This document shows positions 1 to 10,400 of a stretch of DNA of 37,492 bases, piece by piece. The notes beneath the pieces are model-generated. The model searched no databases. It was not told the DNA's origin and worked only from the letters and a program-made list of their open reading frames with translations. Every line of letters begins with the position of its first letter. The first letter of the stretch is position 1. A program made the position numbers and the translations under genes. This DNA comes from CAYPZL01 sp964415045 (lineage in GTDB: Bacteria > Planctomycetota > Phycisphaerae > Sedimentisphaerales > Anaerobacaceae). The DNA lies in assembly GCA_964415045.1 (NCBI GenBank), contig CAYPZL010000031.1, positions 1 through 37,492 on the forward strand, written 5' to 3'.

Positions 1-2911
1 CGCCGCCGATCTCTGCCGAGATCGCTCCACTGACAGCAACCGCATCGGACGCGGGCGCGCCCCAGGTCGGATCGTTGTCCCAGCCCTTCCAGCCGCCCTG
101 ACCGTGCAGATCACTGCCGGCCGCGTAATCCTCGAAATCCTCGGCAAACGGAGGATAGAAATAGGCTCTCGCATGCGCCAGGATCTCTTCATCGGAGAGG
201 GCTCCGCTGTAGATCGCCACGCCGAAGATCGTGCCATCGAACGGATCGATGAAGTCACTGCCCTCTTCGTCGCGGGTGGCGTAGCCGATACCGACAATGC
301 CCGACAACGTAATGGGGCCGTCGACACTGGCTTGATAGACGCCGTTGACGTACAGCGCGGTCGTGCCGGCAGCTTCGCTGGACACAAAGACCAGATGGGT
401 GTACTCGCCCAGCGCGTTGGCCACGCCGAAATCATAGTCCATTACGCCGAAGTGAGTCGCGCCGTAGGTCCCGGTGTTGTTCCACTGCTCGTATTTGAGC
501 GCGGCTTTGGTCTCACCGAAACCGATCCTTCCGATCAGGGCCATGCTGACCTCTTCCTCGTCGGGATTGGCACGGACGACGAACTCGTAGGTGATCTCGC
601 CGCCCAACTCGCCGATATCATAAACCCCGGCCTCCACCTGGGTGGCGACGAAGTTCGGCTCGGCGGCGGCCACGGCAGCGGCCCAACTGGCCGTGTTTTC
701 GTCGGTCAGCGTGAAGCTCCAGACCAGACCGGGGGCAACCGTAGCGTCGGCCAACATCTCATCGACCTTCCAGTAGTACGTAGTGCCTCTGATGAGCGGC
801 CCGGGAACATCCATACTGGTGTCGTTTGTCGGACCCAGCAATAGGTTGGGATCGCTGGCTGCGACCTGGTTTGCGTCCGTTCCCAGATAGACAAAGTGCA
901 TCATGGCACCGTCACCAGGCAGCCACGCAAGTCGCGTGAACGTCTCCGGGTCCACAACGGCCCCGCTAACCGGCTCCGGCTTCCAGGCAATCAAGACGTC
1001 GGCGAACATCTGGCGAATCTCTTCTTCGGTGAACGACTTGTCGTAGACGCGGGCGTCATCGATGATCCCGTCGATCGACGTTTCGTCATTGCGGTTGATA
1101 CCGAAAGCGAACTGATTGAACGTCGTGTTCGTGGCATCCAGAGTCCCGGTCGCCCCGAGGAAGCCGTTGTAGTAGGTAACGGCATTGGAATCCTCGCAGG
1201 TCAAAGCGAGATGGACCCACTCCGTGGTCACGGGACCGAACGCCAGAGTCGTACCACCCGGAGGGTTGACGCGGTAGACGCCGGGATCGCCGCCGTTCGT
1301 GTCGATCTGGATACCGGCGGTGTTGGGGTAATGACTGGCGAAGACGCCGCTGTACTGGCGTTGCCCCACGAATCCGGCCTTCACCCACACGGCCACGGTA
1401 AAGGCGGGCCAGCTCGTAGCCTCGGGCAGGGCGTGCTTGAAGTATTCCCTGTCCGCCAGACCGCTGAGCGTCAGACCGCCGCCATCATATCCGTCCGTCC
1501 ACTCCGGCTCGCCCACGAAGGTGGCATGATGATCGCGCCCGGTCATATCCAGGGCGGTCCGTCCGGCGCCTTCCTCGAGCGGATACCAGGCAACCAGATT
1601 CGGGTCGTCGACCGGGGCCACCGTGGGCACCGTCGAGAAACTCCAAACGGGACCGGTGACCCACACGCCGTTGTAGAACTCATCGACACGCCAGTAGTAG
1701 GTCGTGTCCTTTTCGAGTGGTCCCTGCTCGGAGATCGGGTCCATCTGCGGCATCGCGCCGGTGGCATTAGCGACCTCGTCCGCATCGGTGCCGAAATAGA
1801 CGGCGTGCATCAGGGGGCTCCATCCGGCTGTCCAGCTCAACTGACCATCGAGGAACACGTTGATCAAACCATCGGCCGGCTGAGGGGCGTACGCCCGCTG
1901 GGGGGCCACCCAGAAGCTCCAGACGTCGCCCGTGTGAACCGTTCCGTCGGCCTCCACGTCGTCGATACGCCAGTAGTACGTTTCTTCCTGGACCAGATCG
2001 GTGGCGGTGTAGGTCGTCTCCGCCTGCTGCACCTGCATCTCAGCCGGACCAAGTTCGGGGTTCGTGCCAAGGTACACCGCGTGCTCGGCCGCAAAGCTCC
2101 CCGGTTCCCACGCAAGGACGACCGACGCGGCCTCAATCAACGCGCCGTCGGCCGGGTCAGGCTTATAAGACCTGGGCCGCATCGCCAACACGGCAACCTC
2201 ATCGGCCGTGATCGCTCGGTCGTAGATGCGTACTTCGTCAAACATACCGTTGAGCTGCCGGTCGCCATGGGAAGCACGCACACCGATACCGACATCCGCA
2301 TCTTCCGTAAGGTTCCAGATATTCTGCGCGTTGACCGTATCATCACCCTGCGTATCTTCCACACCGTCTACATAGAGTTGCGTTCCCGGAGGTTGCAGGT
2401 TCGCGCCCTCGGCGACAGCCATGACCACGTGGTGCCATTCGCCGTCATTGACCATCGCAGCGCCTCTGAACCGGCCGTTGCCATGCTCGGCGCGGAGTCT
2501 GCCGCCGTGGATGCGGAGGTTCTGGTATTGACCGCCCACGCCCGTGCCATCCCTGCTGCCCCAGTTCACCAGCGAGCCGTCGCTGGTTGTTTTGATCCAG
2601 CAGGCAACGCTGAACGGCTTCTGGAAGGGATTGTTGGGATCCGTACGGTCGGCGTTGATCCCCTTGTAGCCGGGAATGGTAACGTAGTCGCCACTGCCGT
2701 CAAGGGAAACAGCCCCGCCCCACAGGCCGTTCTCGACCAGCGTCGCATCACCGACGAGCACACCGTCGCGGCCGTTGCCGGAGGAATCGAGCGTGTCGCC
2801 GTCGAACTTCCACCAGCCCACTAAATTCGGGTCCAGATCCTGTGCCAGACCCGTTGCGGCTCCCGCCGCAAGGATGAAAATGAATGCCAAGTACCATAGT
2901 TGCCTGCTCAT
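1..2911 (-). CDS. Secreted LamG multidomain protein, member 1 (3' end outside window)
   Basis: The minus-strand frame starts at 2911 (MSRQLWYLAF) and stays open to the window edge, giving 970 codons without a stop. GGGAGA lies just upstream as ribosome binding site. A signal peptide of about 23 residues is followed by DLDPNLVGWWKFDG, the usual opening of a LamG (concanavalin-like) domain at about 25-235. Then come two fibronectin-III-like modules with the YYWRVDE/YYWRIDD signature (about 240-435), a second LamG (about 440-640), another such module (about 650-740), a third LamG (about 750-900), and a FEDFEDYAAGSD segment at the edge. It is a paralogue of the next two genes up to the second LamG, but the downstream part differs. 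LamG and FnIII modules usually bind glycans or proteins outside the cell; no catalytic domain is seen in this part. Ligand unknown. Confidence 0.9.
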   Translation of the reverse strand, partial: MSRQLWYLAFIFILAAGAATGLAQDLDPNLVGWWKFDGDTLDSSGNGRDGVLVGDATLVENGLWGGAVSLDGSGDYVTIPGYKGINADRTDPNNPFQKPFSVACWIKTTSDGSLVNWGSRDGTGVGGQYQNLRIHGGRLRAEHGNGRFRGAAMVNDGEWHHVVMAVAEGANLQPPGTQLYVDGVEDTQGDDTVNAQNIWNLTEDADVGIGVRASHGDRQLNGMFDEVRIYDRAITADEVAVLAMRPRSYKPDPADGALIEAASVVLAWEPGSFAAEHAVYLGTNPELGPAEMQVQQAETTYTATDLVQEETYYWRIDDVEADGTVHTGDVWSFWVAPQRAYAPQPADGLINVFLDGQLSWTAGWSPLMHAVYFGTDADEVANATGAMPQMDPISEQGPLEKDTTYYWRVDEFYNGVWVTGPVWSFSTVPTVAPVDDPNLVAWYPLEEGAGRTALDMTGRDHHATFVGEPEWTDGYDGGGLTLSGLADREYFKHALPEATSWPAFTVAVWVKAGFVGQRQYSGVFASHYPNTAGIQIDTNGGDPGVYRVNPPGGTTLAFGPVTTEWVHLALTCEDSNAVTYYNGFLGATGTLDATNTTFNQFAFGINRNDETSIDGIIDDARVYDKSFTEEEIRQMFADVLIAWKPEPVSGAVVDPETFTRLAWLPGDGAMMHFVYLGTDANQVAASDPNLLLGPTNDTSMDVPGPLIRGTTYYWKVDEMLADATVAPGLVWSFTLTDENTASWAAAVAAAEPNFVATQVEAGVYDIGELGGEITYEFVVRANPDEEEVSMALIGRIGFGETKAALKYEQWNNTGTYGATHFGVMDYDFGVANALGEYTHLVFVSSEAAGTTALYVNGVYQASVDGPITLSGIVGIGYATRDEEGSDFIDPFDGTIFGVAIYSGALSDEEILAHARAYFYPPFAEDFEDYAAGSDLHGQGGWKGWDNDPTWGAPASDAVAVSGAISAEIGG

Positions 2912-3242
2912 GGTTGTTCTCCCAAAAATGACTCCTGACTTGAATTGGGGCCCTGTTGCAAGCCCGCCATTTCCGCAAGCCAACCCATCCGTCGAACGCA
3001 GATTGGGCCGTGCCCACACAAAGACAAATCGTAGAGAAACCGCATCACCTCCTTCTGTTTCTTCTTCGGCTATCGCCGGACGTCAGTTGAGTAGGGATTG
3101 GGTGCGTAAGGTGTCTGTCATTCTGGTGGGAAATAACAGCAAAACGACCTCTTCGGCTGTGCATGCTGATACCTGCCTCCGGTAACGACCGCCTGGCTGC
3201 TCCCGGGGCCGTAGAAGGGCGAATATGGCACCTACACTTTGT
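2912..3242 (-). promoter_or_regulatory. Long 5' leader of LamG gene 1 with blocks shared by all three LamG genes
   Basis: About 330 nt separate the predicted transcription start (about 3242) from the ATG. Blocks shared with the leaders of the other two LamG genes are: GGTAC followed by GGTGCC at the 5' end (able to pair over 5 bp), GGAGGCAGGTATCAGCATG near 3163-3181, and GATAGCCGA followed by AGGAGGT near 3050-3080, which sits in the loop of a GAAAC/GTTTC stem. I do not recognise a known riboswitch class. A short open frame starts at the ATG after GGAGG, but its peptide is not conserved in the other leaders. Confidence 0.5.
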
Positions 3243-3248
3243 ACCGAT

Positions 3249-3277
3249 AATATATCAGTTTCCGCCGCATACGTCAA
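3249..3277 (-). promoter_or_regulatory. Sigma70-type promoter of LamG gene 1
   Basis: Read on the minus strand: TTGACG (3272-3277), a 17-nt spacer, and TATATT (3249-3254), followed by ATCGGTAC. The same arrangement, including the ATCGGTAC that follows, precedes the other two LamG genes. Confidence 0.75.
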
Positions 3278-3464
3278 CCTGACTCATAAGAAGCCTGAAG
3301 AAAATACCGCTTCGAGGGCAAGCGACAGCCGATAACGATTGCCCCCGGCGTCAGGCGACCACGCAGCCCGATTCAACAAAACCAGCAGAAGGAGCCGGAA
3401 TCCGCAGAAGAAACGCTGACAGGACGACTCCAAGGTCAAGCCGTCGGCGAAACCTGGCAGAGAG

Positions 3465-3504
3465 GGTCGGTGGCTCCAGCGGAGATTCGCCGGAGCCACC
3501 GTCC
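3465..3504 (-). terminator. Hairpin downstream of LamG gene 2
   Basis: GGTGGCTCC (3469-3477) pairs with GGAGCCACC (3492-3500), about 45 bp beyond the stop codon at 3549. It is clearly related in sequence to the terminator of LamG gene 3 at 7381-7430, but no T-run follows on the minus strand, so its strength as an intrinsic terminator is doubtful. Confidence 0.5.
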
Positions 3505-3548
3505 CTTGTACGCAAAAAACGCATCAAACCGGATTGAACCCGGCCCGA

Positions 3549-6500
3549 CTACTGCACGTCATTGGGCTCTTCCGGGGCTCCCTGCATGATCCGGATGTCG
3601 TCGATAAGGACCATGCCGGTGCCGTCGGGCTGCGGATTCGCCGGGTCGCCCACTCCGATGGCCATCGTCCTGATCACCCGGAGGTTCACGCCGGCCGAGA
3701 GGAACTCACTCAGGTCAACCGCCCAGGGCCGCCACTCATTGTCGAGCACGGCGCCGGTGCCGTCCGGATGAAGCACGCTGGCGGAACGACCGGCTGTATC
3801 CTCGACCGTCACGTACAGGCTCGCAGGCGAATTGCCCGGATGGTCCACGCCGATCTCGGCCATTTCCCAACCGCCGCTTACGCCGCCGGTCGTCTGGATC
3901 TGCGAGAATTCCGCCGTCGTCGGGTTATTCGAGCTGTGGCTCGTCAACGCCAAACCGATGTACAGCGTTCCGCCCATAACCACCGTGTCCTGCGAGGCGG
4001 CCGGATCCGGGCCGACGTCCACCCAGCTCACACCGTCGGCCGAGTGTTGCGCCCTCAGCTCGTTGCCCGTCCGCGTCAGCTTCACCCAGCGCGGCGCCAC
4101 GATACCCGCCTCGGTCGTTCCCGTGCTGGTGCTGCTGGTGGCCAGGCGCCGCTGGAACGCCACACCGCTGCTCGGCGACACCACCACCATGGCGTGCCGC
4201 GAGCCCGGATCCAGGTTTTCGCGAATCATCACGCCGCCCTTGGCCCAGGCATGCGTATTCTCAATGCTGTCGACGCGAGCGATGATCGTACCGTCGCCGT
4301 TGAGACGCTTGTAGACAAAGCGGCATTCATCGGCCACGTTCCAGATATCCGCTCCGGCCGCACTCATCGTGATCGCATCCGGAGCCGTCTGCAGGAAATC
4401 CACCGGGGCGCCCCGCAGGTGTACGACCAGCGTGTTCACATCGTTGAACGTCCAGTCCTGAGATGCGACCCAGGTCCGCGTGGCCTCCGATTTGTACGGC
4501 GTCGCCGAATTGTCGTAATACAGCGGCATCGCCTGGCGACCGCTGTAGACGTCGTCGGTCTCCATAATCGTGTCGTTGTAGTGCGGACTCTCCAGGCTCC
4601 AGACATCATGGCCCACCGCCGAGCCGGTGCCGTTGCCGCTGCTGCCGTCGGGGAAGTAGTCGTCCGGCGAGAAGCCCAGCCCGTCGATCCACGCCTGGAA
4701 GACACGGTTCGGGCTCTCGTTGGTGTAGCTCTCGAAATCGTCCACGATCAGGTAATCGGCGACCGCAAAACTCCACACGCGTCCGGCGGTGATGCTGCCA
4801 TCGGTATTGATCTCATCGACGCGCCAGAAATAGCCCTGGCCCCACTCAATGCCCTCGGCCGGCGTGTAGCTGGTTGCGCCCAGCCGGCCGCGGTAAACAC
4901 CCGAGGTATCGCTCGCATCGGCCGCGGCCACTGCCGCTTCGTCGGCGCCGAAATACACGTCGTGCTGCGAAGTGCTGTCGCCGGCCGTCCACGTCAGCGG
5001 CGACGCCGTCCGGACATCGGCCACCGATGCATCGGCAGGGCTCGGATTCCACGCCCGCAACGGATCGATCCGCATCACCAGTTGAAGTTCCTCCAAGCTC
5101 AACTCGCGATCAAAGACGCGCAGGTCGTCTATCGTGCCGGCGAACCAGTTCGCAATGTTGCGGTTGGTCCCGAGAGCGAACTCGTTGAATAACGTGTCGG
5201 GCAGCGTCGTGCTGGCCATCCAGACACCGTTGCGGTACAGCTTGGCCGCGGTGCCCGTCGCCGTTACGGCCAGATGGACCCAGTCCGTGCTAACGGCGCC
5301 GATGACCATCGCGCTGCCAACATAGTTGATCCGGTAACTTCCCGGGAGCAAGCCATCGACGTCGATCTGGAAGCCGCCCGTGTTGGGCGTGTGGCTGCTG
5401 AAAGCACTGCTGTATTGATCCTGGCCCAGCGTCGCGGCTTTGACCCAGAAAGACACGGTGAAGGCGGGCCAGTCTTCCACGGCGTCAAAGGAATAGACCA
5501 CGCTGTCGTTGATGCCGTCGCATTCCACGGCGGCCCCGTCGTAACCTTCCGCCCAAACCGGTCCATTCCTAAACTCGCCGTGGCTGCCATGACCGGACCA
5601 GTCGACGGCCCGGGAGCCAAGCCCGGCATCCATCTTCCACCAGCAGCGAAGATTCGGGTCGGTGATGGGGATCTCGGGCAGGGTCGTGAAGCTCCAGACA
5701 TTCCCCGTGACCTTACCGCCGGCCTGATCCACTTCATCGACGCGCCAATAATACGTCGTTTCCATCTCCAGATCGCCCGTGACGAACGTCGTCTCATACG
5801 TGTTGCCTTTGAACGTATCGCCCGTACCTTCGGCCACCTGCGTCTCATCGGCGCCGAAGTAGACGTCATGAGAGAGACCGTTGAGACCCTTGAGCCAGCT
5901 CAGAGTCACATTGGGATCCGCATACGGCTCGCCATCGACAGGGACCGGCATCCAGGCCTCATTCGGCGAGAATACGAACGTCCAGACATCGCCAGTGTAG
6001 ACGGTGCCGTCGGGATCGACCTCGTCGACGCGCCAGTAGTAGGTCGTCCCCGGCTCAAGACCGGGCGGGTGCCAGTAAAGCGTCATCGGCAGACCCGAGC
6101 TGACCAGGTCCGCCTCGCCCAGCTCCGGGGTGGTGCCGAGATAGACGCTGTGAGATATAGCCGTAGGCCTCGGTTCCCAGCTCAACAGAGGATTGGTCAC
6201 GCCCACGGTCCCGTCGGCCGGGTCGGGGTTGTAGGCCTTCGGACGCATGGCCAGCGCCGCGACCTCGGCGGCCGTGAGCACTTTGTCGTAGATCCGCACC
6301 TCGTCGAGCACGCCGATGAAAGGCCGGTCGCCCCGAGTGTGTCGATAGCCGATGCAGAGGTCGAGTTCCGGATTGGCCACAACATCGAAGGCGTCCGGAT
6401 CGCTCGAACTTCTGGTGTCATCGCTTCCGTCGACATACAACGTGACGTCACCGCTGGAAGCCGTGGCGTTTTCGACAGCCGTAGCCGCCACGTGGTGCCA

Positions 6501-6935
6501 TTCGCCGTCGGTCAAATCGCTGTTACCCTGCACGTTGCCCGAGCCGTGTGAAATTCGCAGCCGGTTGGCCTGCAATCGAAATTCCACCCTCTGAAGGCTC
6601 ACGTCAGCACCCCAGAGCGTGATCTGTTGTTGGGCGGTGTTCGTGGTCTTGATCCACGCCGCGATGCTGAACGCATGGGTACCCAGAATGCCTTTGTATC
6701 CTCCGACAGTAACGTAATCATCGCCGTCTAACTCGAGCGCCTCGCCATACACACCGGCGACGAACAGTGGATCGCCGTTAATCAGACCGTCACGACCGTT
6801 GCCGGAAGAGTCCAGGGCATTGCCGTCAAACGTCCACCAGCCGACCAGATTTGGATCGACTTCCTGGGCCCGGGCCGTGCCGGCCGCGAACCCCATGATG
6901 ACAATAAGAATGCTGTACAGGACTTGCTTGCCCAT
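3549..6935 (-). CDS. Secreted LamG multidomain protein, member 2
   Basis: 1128 residues. AAGGAGG lies 7 nt before the ATG at 6935. A signal peptide (MGKQVLYSILIVIMGFAAGTARA) leads to EVDPNLVGWWTFDG and a LamG domain (about 25-230), two FnIII-like modules with YYWRVDE signatures (about 235-420), a second LamG starting DPNLRCWWKMD (about 430-620) and a third FnIII-like module (about 630-715). After a DYLIVDDFESYTNE segment (about 720-845) comes a beta-rich DUF1349/concanavalin-like region (about 850-1020), and a final beta domain ends in VLIDDIRIMQGAPEEPNDVQ. No sorting signal, dockerin or membrane anchor is seen at the C-terminus, so it is probably released or held non-covalently. The role is inferred to be glycan binding. 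Its C-terminal half is nearly identical to that of the next gene. Confidence 0.92.
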   Translation of the reverse strand: MGKQVLYSILIVIMGFAAGTARAQEVDPNLVGWWTFDGNALDSSGNGRDGLINGDPLFVAGVYGEALELDGDDYVTVGGYKGILGTHAFSIAAWIKTTNTAQQQITLWGADVSLQRVEFRLQANRLRISHGSGNVQGNSDLTDGEWHHVAATAVENATASSGDVTLYVDGSDDTRSSSDPDAFDVVANPELDLCIGYRHTRGDRPFIGVLDEVRIYDKVLTAAEVAALAMRPKAYNPDPADGTVGVTNPLLSWEPRPTAISHSVYLGTTPELGEADLVSSGLPMTLYWHPPGLEPGTTYYWRVDEVDPDGTVYTGDVWTFVFSPNEAWMPVPVDGEPYADPNVTLSWLKGLNGLSHDVYFGADETQVAEGTGDTFKGNTYETTFVTGDLEMETTYYWRVDEVDQAGGKVTGNVWSFTTLPEIPITDPNLRCWWKMDAGLGSRAVDWSGHGSHGEFRNGPVWAEGYDGAAVECDGINDSVVYSFDAVEDWPAFTVSFWVKAATLGQDQYSSAFSSHTPNTGGFQIDVDGLLPGSYRINYVGSAMVIGAVSTDWVHLAVTATGTAAKLYRNGVWMASTTLPDTLFNEFALGTNRNIANWFAGTIDDLRVFDRELSLEELQLVMRIDPLRAWNPSPADASVADVRTASPLTWTAGDSTSQHDVYFGADEAAVAAADASDTSGVYRGRLGATSYTPAEGIEWGQGYFWRVDEINTDGSITAGRVWSFAVADYLIVDDFESYTNESPNRVFQAWIDGLGFSPDDYFPDGSSGNGTGSAVGHDVWSLESPHYNDTIMETDDVYSGRQAMPLYYDNSATPYKSEATRTWVASQDWTFNDVNTLVVHLRGAPVDFLQTAPDAITMSAAGADIWNVADECRFVYKRLNGDGTIIARVDSIENTHAWAKGGVMIRENLDPGSRHAMVVVSPSSGVAFQRRLATSSTSTGTTEAGIVAPRWVKLTRTGNELRAQHSADGVSWVDVGPDPAASQDTVVMGGTLYIGLALTSHSSNNPTTAEFSQIQTTGGVSGGWEMAEIGVDHPGNSPASLYVTVEDTAGRSASVLHPDGTGAVLDNEWRPWAVDLSEFLSAGVNLRVIRTMAIGVGDPANPQPDGTGMVLIDDIRIMQGAPEEPNDVQ

Positions 6936-7284
6936 CGTGATCCTCCTTCACAATAAGTGCCTAAAACTTCAGGGCCCGTCTCGAACCCATTCTTTCAGCG
7001 GACCTGTCCCGCCCCCGTGTCGCCGTCGGACAGCGCCCGCGCACAGTCCTATCTTATTGAGAGAAGACTCTACCTCCTTTCTCGGCTATCGGCAGCGCGA
7101 TGTTTACCGCGAAATCGGAATGACGGAACAGCCCGCGATGACTTGGAACTCTCGGGGCCCTTGACTTGCCCGCGCTCTCTTGCATGCCGCTCACCTGCCT
7201 CCAATGAAGACGGTTCGCATGTTAATGCGCCGTTCATCTCCTCCCTGTGGTCCGCAAAGAATGAGTACGGCGCCTACAAGCCGT
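6936..7284 (-). promoter_or_regulatory. Long 5' leader of LamG gene 2
   Basis: About 350 nt. The 5' end can form a 7-bp hairpin (GTACGGC with GCCGTAC). GGAGGCAGGTGAGCGGCATG lies near 7182-7201, and CCGATAGCCGAG followed by AAAGGAGGT and a GAGAA/TTCTC stem lies near 7049-7091. These match the blocks in the other two LamG leaders in order and roughly in spacing. Confidence 0.5.
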
Positions 7285-7290
7285 ACCGAT

Positions 7291-7319
7291 AATATACCAC
7301 CCACAGCCGCGCAGGTCAA
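7291..7319 (-). promoter_or_regulatory. Sigma70-type promoter of LamG gene 2
   Basis: Minus-strand TTGACC (7314-7319), a 17-nt spacer, TATATT (7291-7296), then ATCGGTACGG. It is the same promoter design as for the two neighbouring paralogues. Confidence 0.78.
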
Positions 7320-7380
7320 CACGCCCGGCGGTTGACGCGCCAAAACGGCCCGGCGCGGCCCTTTGGGATGGGTGAATGCA

Positions 7381-7430
7381 GAAAAAAAGAGGGCCGGTGA
7401 CTCCAGCGAAGTTCGCCGGAGCCACCGGCC
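7381..7430 (-). terminator. Rho-independent terminator of LamG gene 3
   Basis: On the minus strand GGCCGGTG (7423-7430) pairs with CACCGGCC (7392-7399), with an inner CTCC/GGAG pairing. The hairpin is followed by CTCTTTTTTTC. It lies 45 bp past the stop codon at 7475. Confidence 0.8.
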
Positions 7431-7474
7431 GTTGTACGCGAGAAACGCGTCAAGCCGGTCGGAACCAGGCCTGA

Positions 7475-10400
7475 CTATTGCACGTCATTGGGCTCTTCCG
7501 GGGCTCCCTGCATGATCCGGATGTCGTCGATCAGGACCATGCCGGTGCCGTCGGGCTGCGGATTCGCCGGGTCGCCCACTCCGATGGCCATCGTCCTGAC
7601 CGCCTGGAGGTTCACGCCGGCCGAGACGAACTCGCTGAGGTCGAGCGCCCAGGGCCGCCATTCACTGCTGAGCACGGCGTCGGTGCCGTCCGGATGGAGC
7701 ACACTGGCGGAGCGGCCGGCCGTGTCCGTGACCGTCACGTACAGGTTCGCCGCCGAGTTGAGCAAATGGTCCACGCCGATCTCCGAGAACGTCCATGCGC
7801 CCGAGGCGCCGGTGATCTCGATGCCGGAGAATTCCGCCGTTGTCGCCATGCTGGTGTTGTGGCTGGTCACCGCCAGACCGACGTAGATCGTGCCACCCAT
7901 GACGACCGTCTGGGGATTCGAAGGCGAAGCCGTCCAACCTTCGGTTGCCGGGTCGTTGGAGTAATAGGCGTTGAACTCATTGCCCGTTCGCTCCAGCTTG
8001 AGCCAGAGCGGGCAGCGCGCCGCGTTCTGCTCAGGCGTAGCCTGGCCGCCATCGTTCGCGGCATCACCGGCGGTTGTCAGCCTGGTGGTGAACCGGAAAC
8101 CGTTGCTGCCGGTCACGTGCGACATCGCAAACCGCGAATCGGGTTCGAGGCTCTCGCGAATCATCAAACCGGCTTTCGCAGCGGCGTTCGTGAGGATCAG
8201 ACTGTCAATGCGGGCGATCGCCGTGCAGTCGCCGACGAGAGGCTTGTGGGCAAAGGTGAACTCGTCCGCAGTGTTGTAGATATCCGCCCCGGCGCCGCTG
8301 ATGGCGATACTGTCGGGGGAGGTTTCAACGAAATCACGCGGGGCGCCCTGCAGGTGCACCACCAACGTGTTCACATCGTTGAACGTCCAGTCCTGAGCCG
8401 TGGTCCAGGTCCGCGTAGCTTCCGACTTGTACGGGCTCGCCGAATTGTCGTAATACAGCGGCATCGCCAGGCGACCGCTGTAGACGCTGTCGGTCTCCAT
8501 GATCGTGCCGTTGAAATGCGGACTCTCCGGGCTCCAGACATCGTGTCCCACCAGGGCGCCAGTGCCGTTGCCGCTGCTGCCGTCGGGGAAGTAGTCGTCC
8601 GGCGAGAAGCCGAGCCCGTCGATCCACGCCTGGAAAACGCGGTTGGGGCTCTCGTTGGTATAGCTCTCGAAGTCGTCCACGATCAGGTAGTCGGCGACCG
8701 TGAAGCTCCAGACGCGTCCGGCGGTGATGCTGCCGTCGGCGTTGATCTCATCGACGCGCCAGAAGTACGCCTGGCCCCATGCGATGCCTTCGGCCGGTGT
8801 GTAGCTGGTCCCGCCGATCCGGCCGCGATAGATGCCCGAAGTATCGCTCGCATCGGCCGCCGCCACCGCCGCCTCGTCCGTCCCGAAATACACGTCGTGC
8901 TGCGAAGCGCTGTCGCCGGCCGTCCACGTCAGCGGCGACGCCGTCCGGACGTCGGCCACCGACGCATCGGCCGGACTCGGATTCCACGCCCGCAGCGGAT
9001 CGATCCGCATGACCAGTTGAAGCTCCTCGAGGCTCAACTCGCGATCGTACACGCGCACGTCATCAACGATGCCTGCGAAGCTGTTGTCGATGTTCCGGTT
9101 GCGAGCAACCGCAATCACGTTGAACATCGAATCGTTCAGCGTGCCGCTGGTCACCCAGACACCGTTGTAGTAGAGCTTGGCTGCCGTGCCGGTCGCGCTC
9201 AGTCCCAGGTGGACCCAATCGGTCGTGACGCCGCCAAAGATCAAACCGCCGGGGTTGACGCGCCAGTTCCCCGGCACGGTGCCGTCGACGTCGATCTGGA
9301 AACCGGCCGTATTCGGCGTGTGCCCGCTGTAAATACTGCTCCAGTTGTCTTGGCCCACGTATGCCGCCTTGGCCCAAATCGACACGGTGAAGGCCGGCCA
9401 TTCTTCGGCCGCGCCCAGCATGCAAACAACGCTGTCGCCGTCCCCGTCAAAGTCGAGAGCATATCCATCGTAACCGGGCACCCACGTCGGGTCGCCCTCG
9501 AACTGGCCGTGACGGCCGTGGCCCGACCAGTCGGTCACGGTCGAGCCGAGGCCGTTGTCGAACTTCCAGTACGCGACCAGATTCGGATCGCTGATCGCAA
9601 TCACAGGCAGCGTCGAAAAGCTCCAGACTTCGCCCGCGATCTTCTCGCCGCCCTGGCGCAATTCATCGACCCGCCAGTAGTACGTCGTACCGTTCTGCAG
9701 ATCGCCCGGAACGAAGGTCGTCTCGAACGTATTGCCTTTGAACGTATCACCGGAGCCTTCGGCGACGGCGGTCTCGTCCGTTCCAAAATAAACGTCATGG
9801 GACATGCCGCCGAGTCCCGGCATCCAGCTCAGTGTCACACTCGCATCCTGATTCGGCGCGCCGTCGGGCGGGGTGGGGGCAAACGCCTCATTCGGCGTGG
9901 CCGTGAAGGTCCACACGTCACCGATGTGGACCGTGCCGTCGCCGTCAATCTCATCGACCCGCCAGTAGTACGTCGTGCCCGGCTCCAGACCCGGAGCATG
10001 CCAGTACATGTTCATCGCCGAGCCATCCGCGACAAGGTCATCCAGCCCCAGATCGGCGCTGGTGCCCAAGTACACGTCGCGCTTGACGGCCGCCTGCCTC
10101 GGTTGCCAGCTCAACAGCGGATTGGCGACTCCCACGGCGCCGTCGGCCGGCTCGGGATTGTAGGCCTTGGGCCGCATGGCCAGCGCTTCGATCTCGGCGC
10201 CGCTGAACGTCCGGTTGTAAATGCGGACCTCATCGATCAGGCCGTTGAAGAACCGGTCATTGTTTGCGGGGCGGCTGCCGATACGAACGTCAAGTCCCGG
10301 CTGGATGTCATACACATCCGGGTCGGTCCCGGCGCGCGTGTCGTCCTGGCCGTCGAGGTACAGAATCACCTCCGGATAGGAAATCGTCGCGTTGGGCTGT

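Noticed and set aside
3010..3181. Leader peptide (upstream open frame) starting at the ATG after GGAGGCAGG in LamG leader 1
   Set aside because: The corresponding frames in the other two leaders encode unrelated peptides of different length, so coding is not supported by conservation.
896..6551. Long plus-strand frames opposite LamG genes 1 and 2 (for example 896-2824, 3534-5192 and 5274-6551)
   Set aside because: Same antisense shadow effect in GC-rich genes; translations have no domain signatures.
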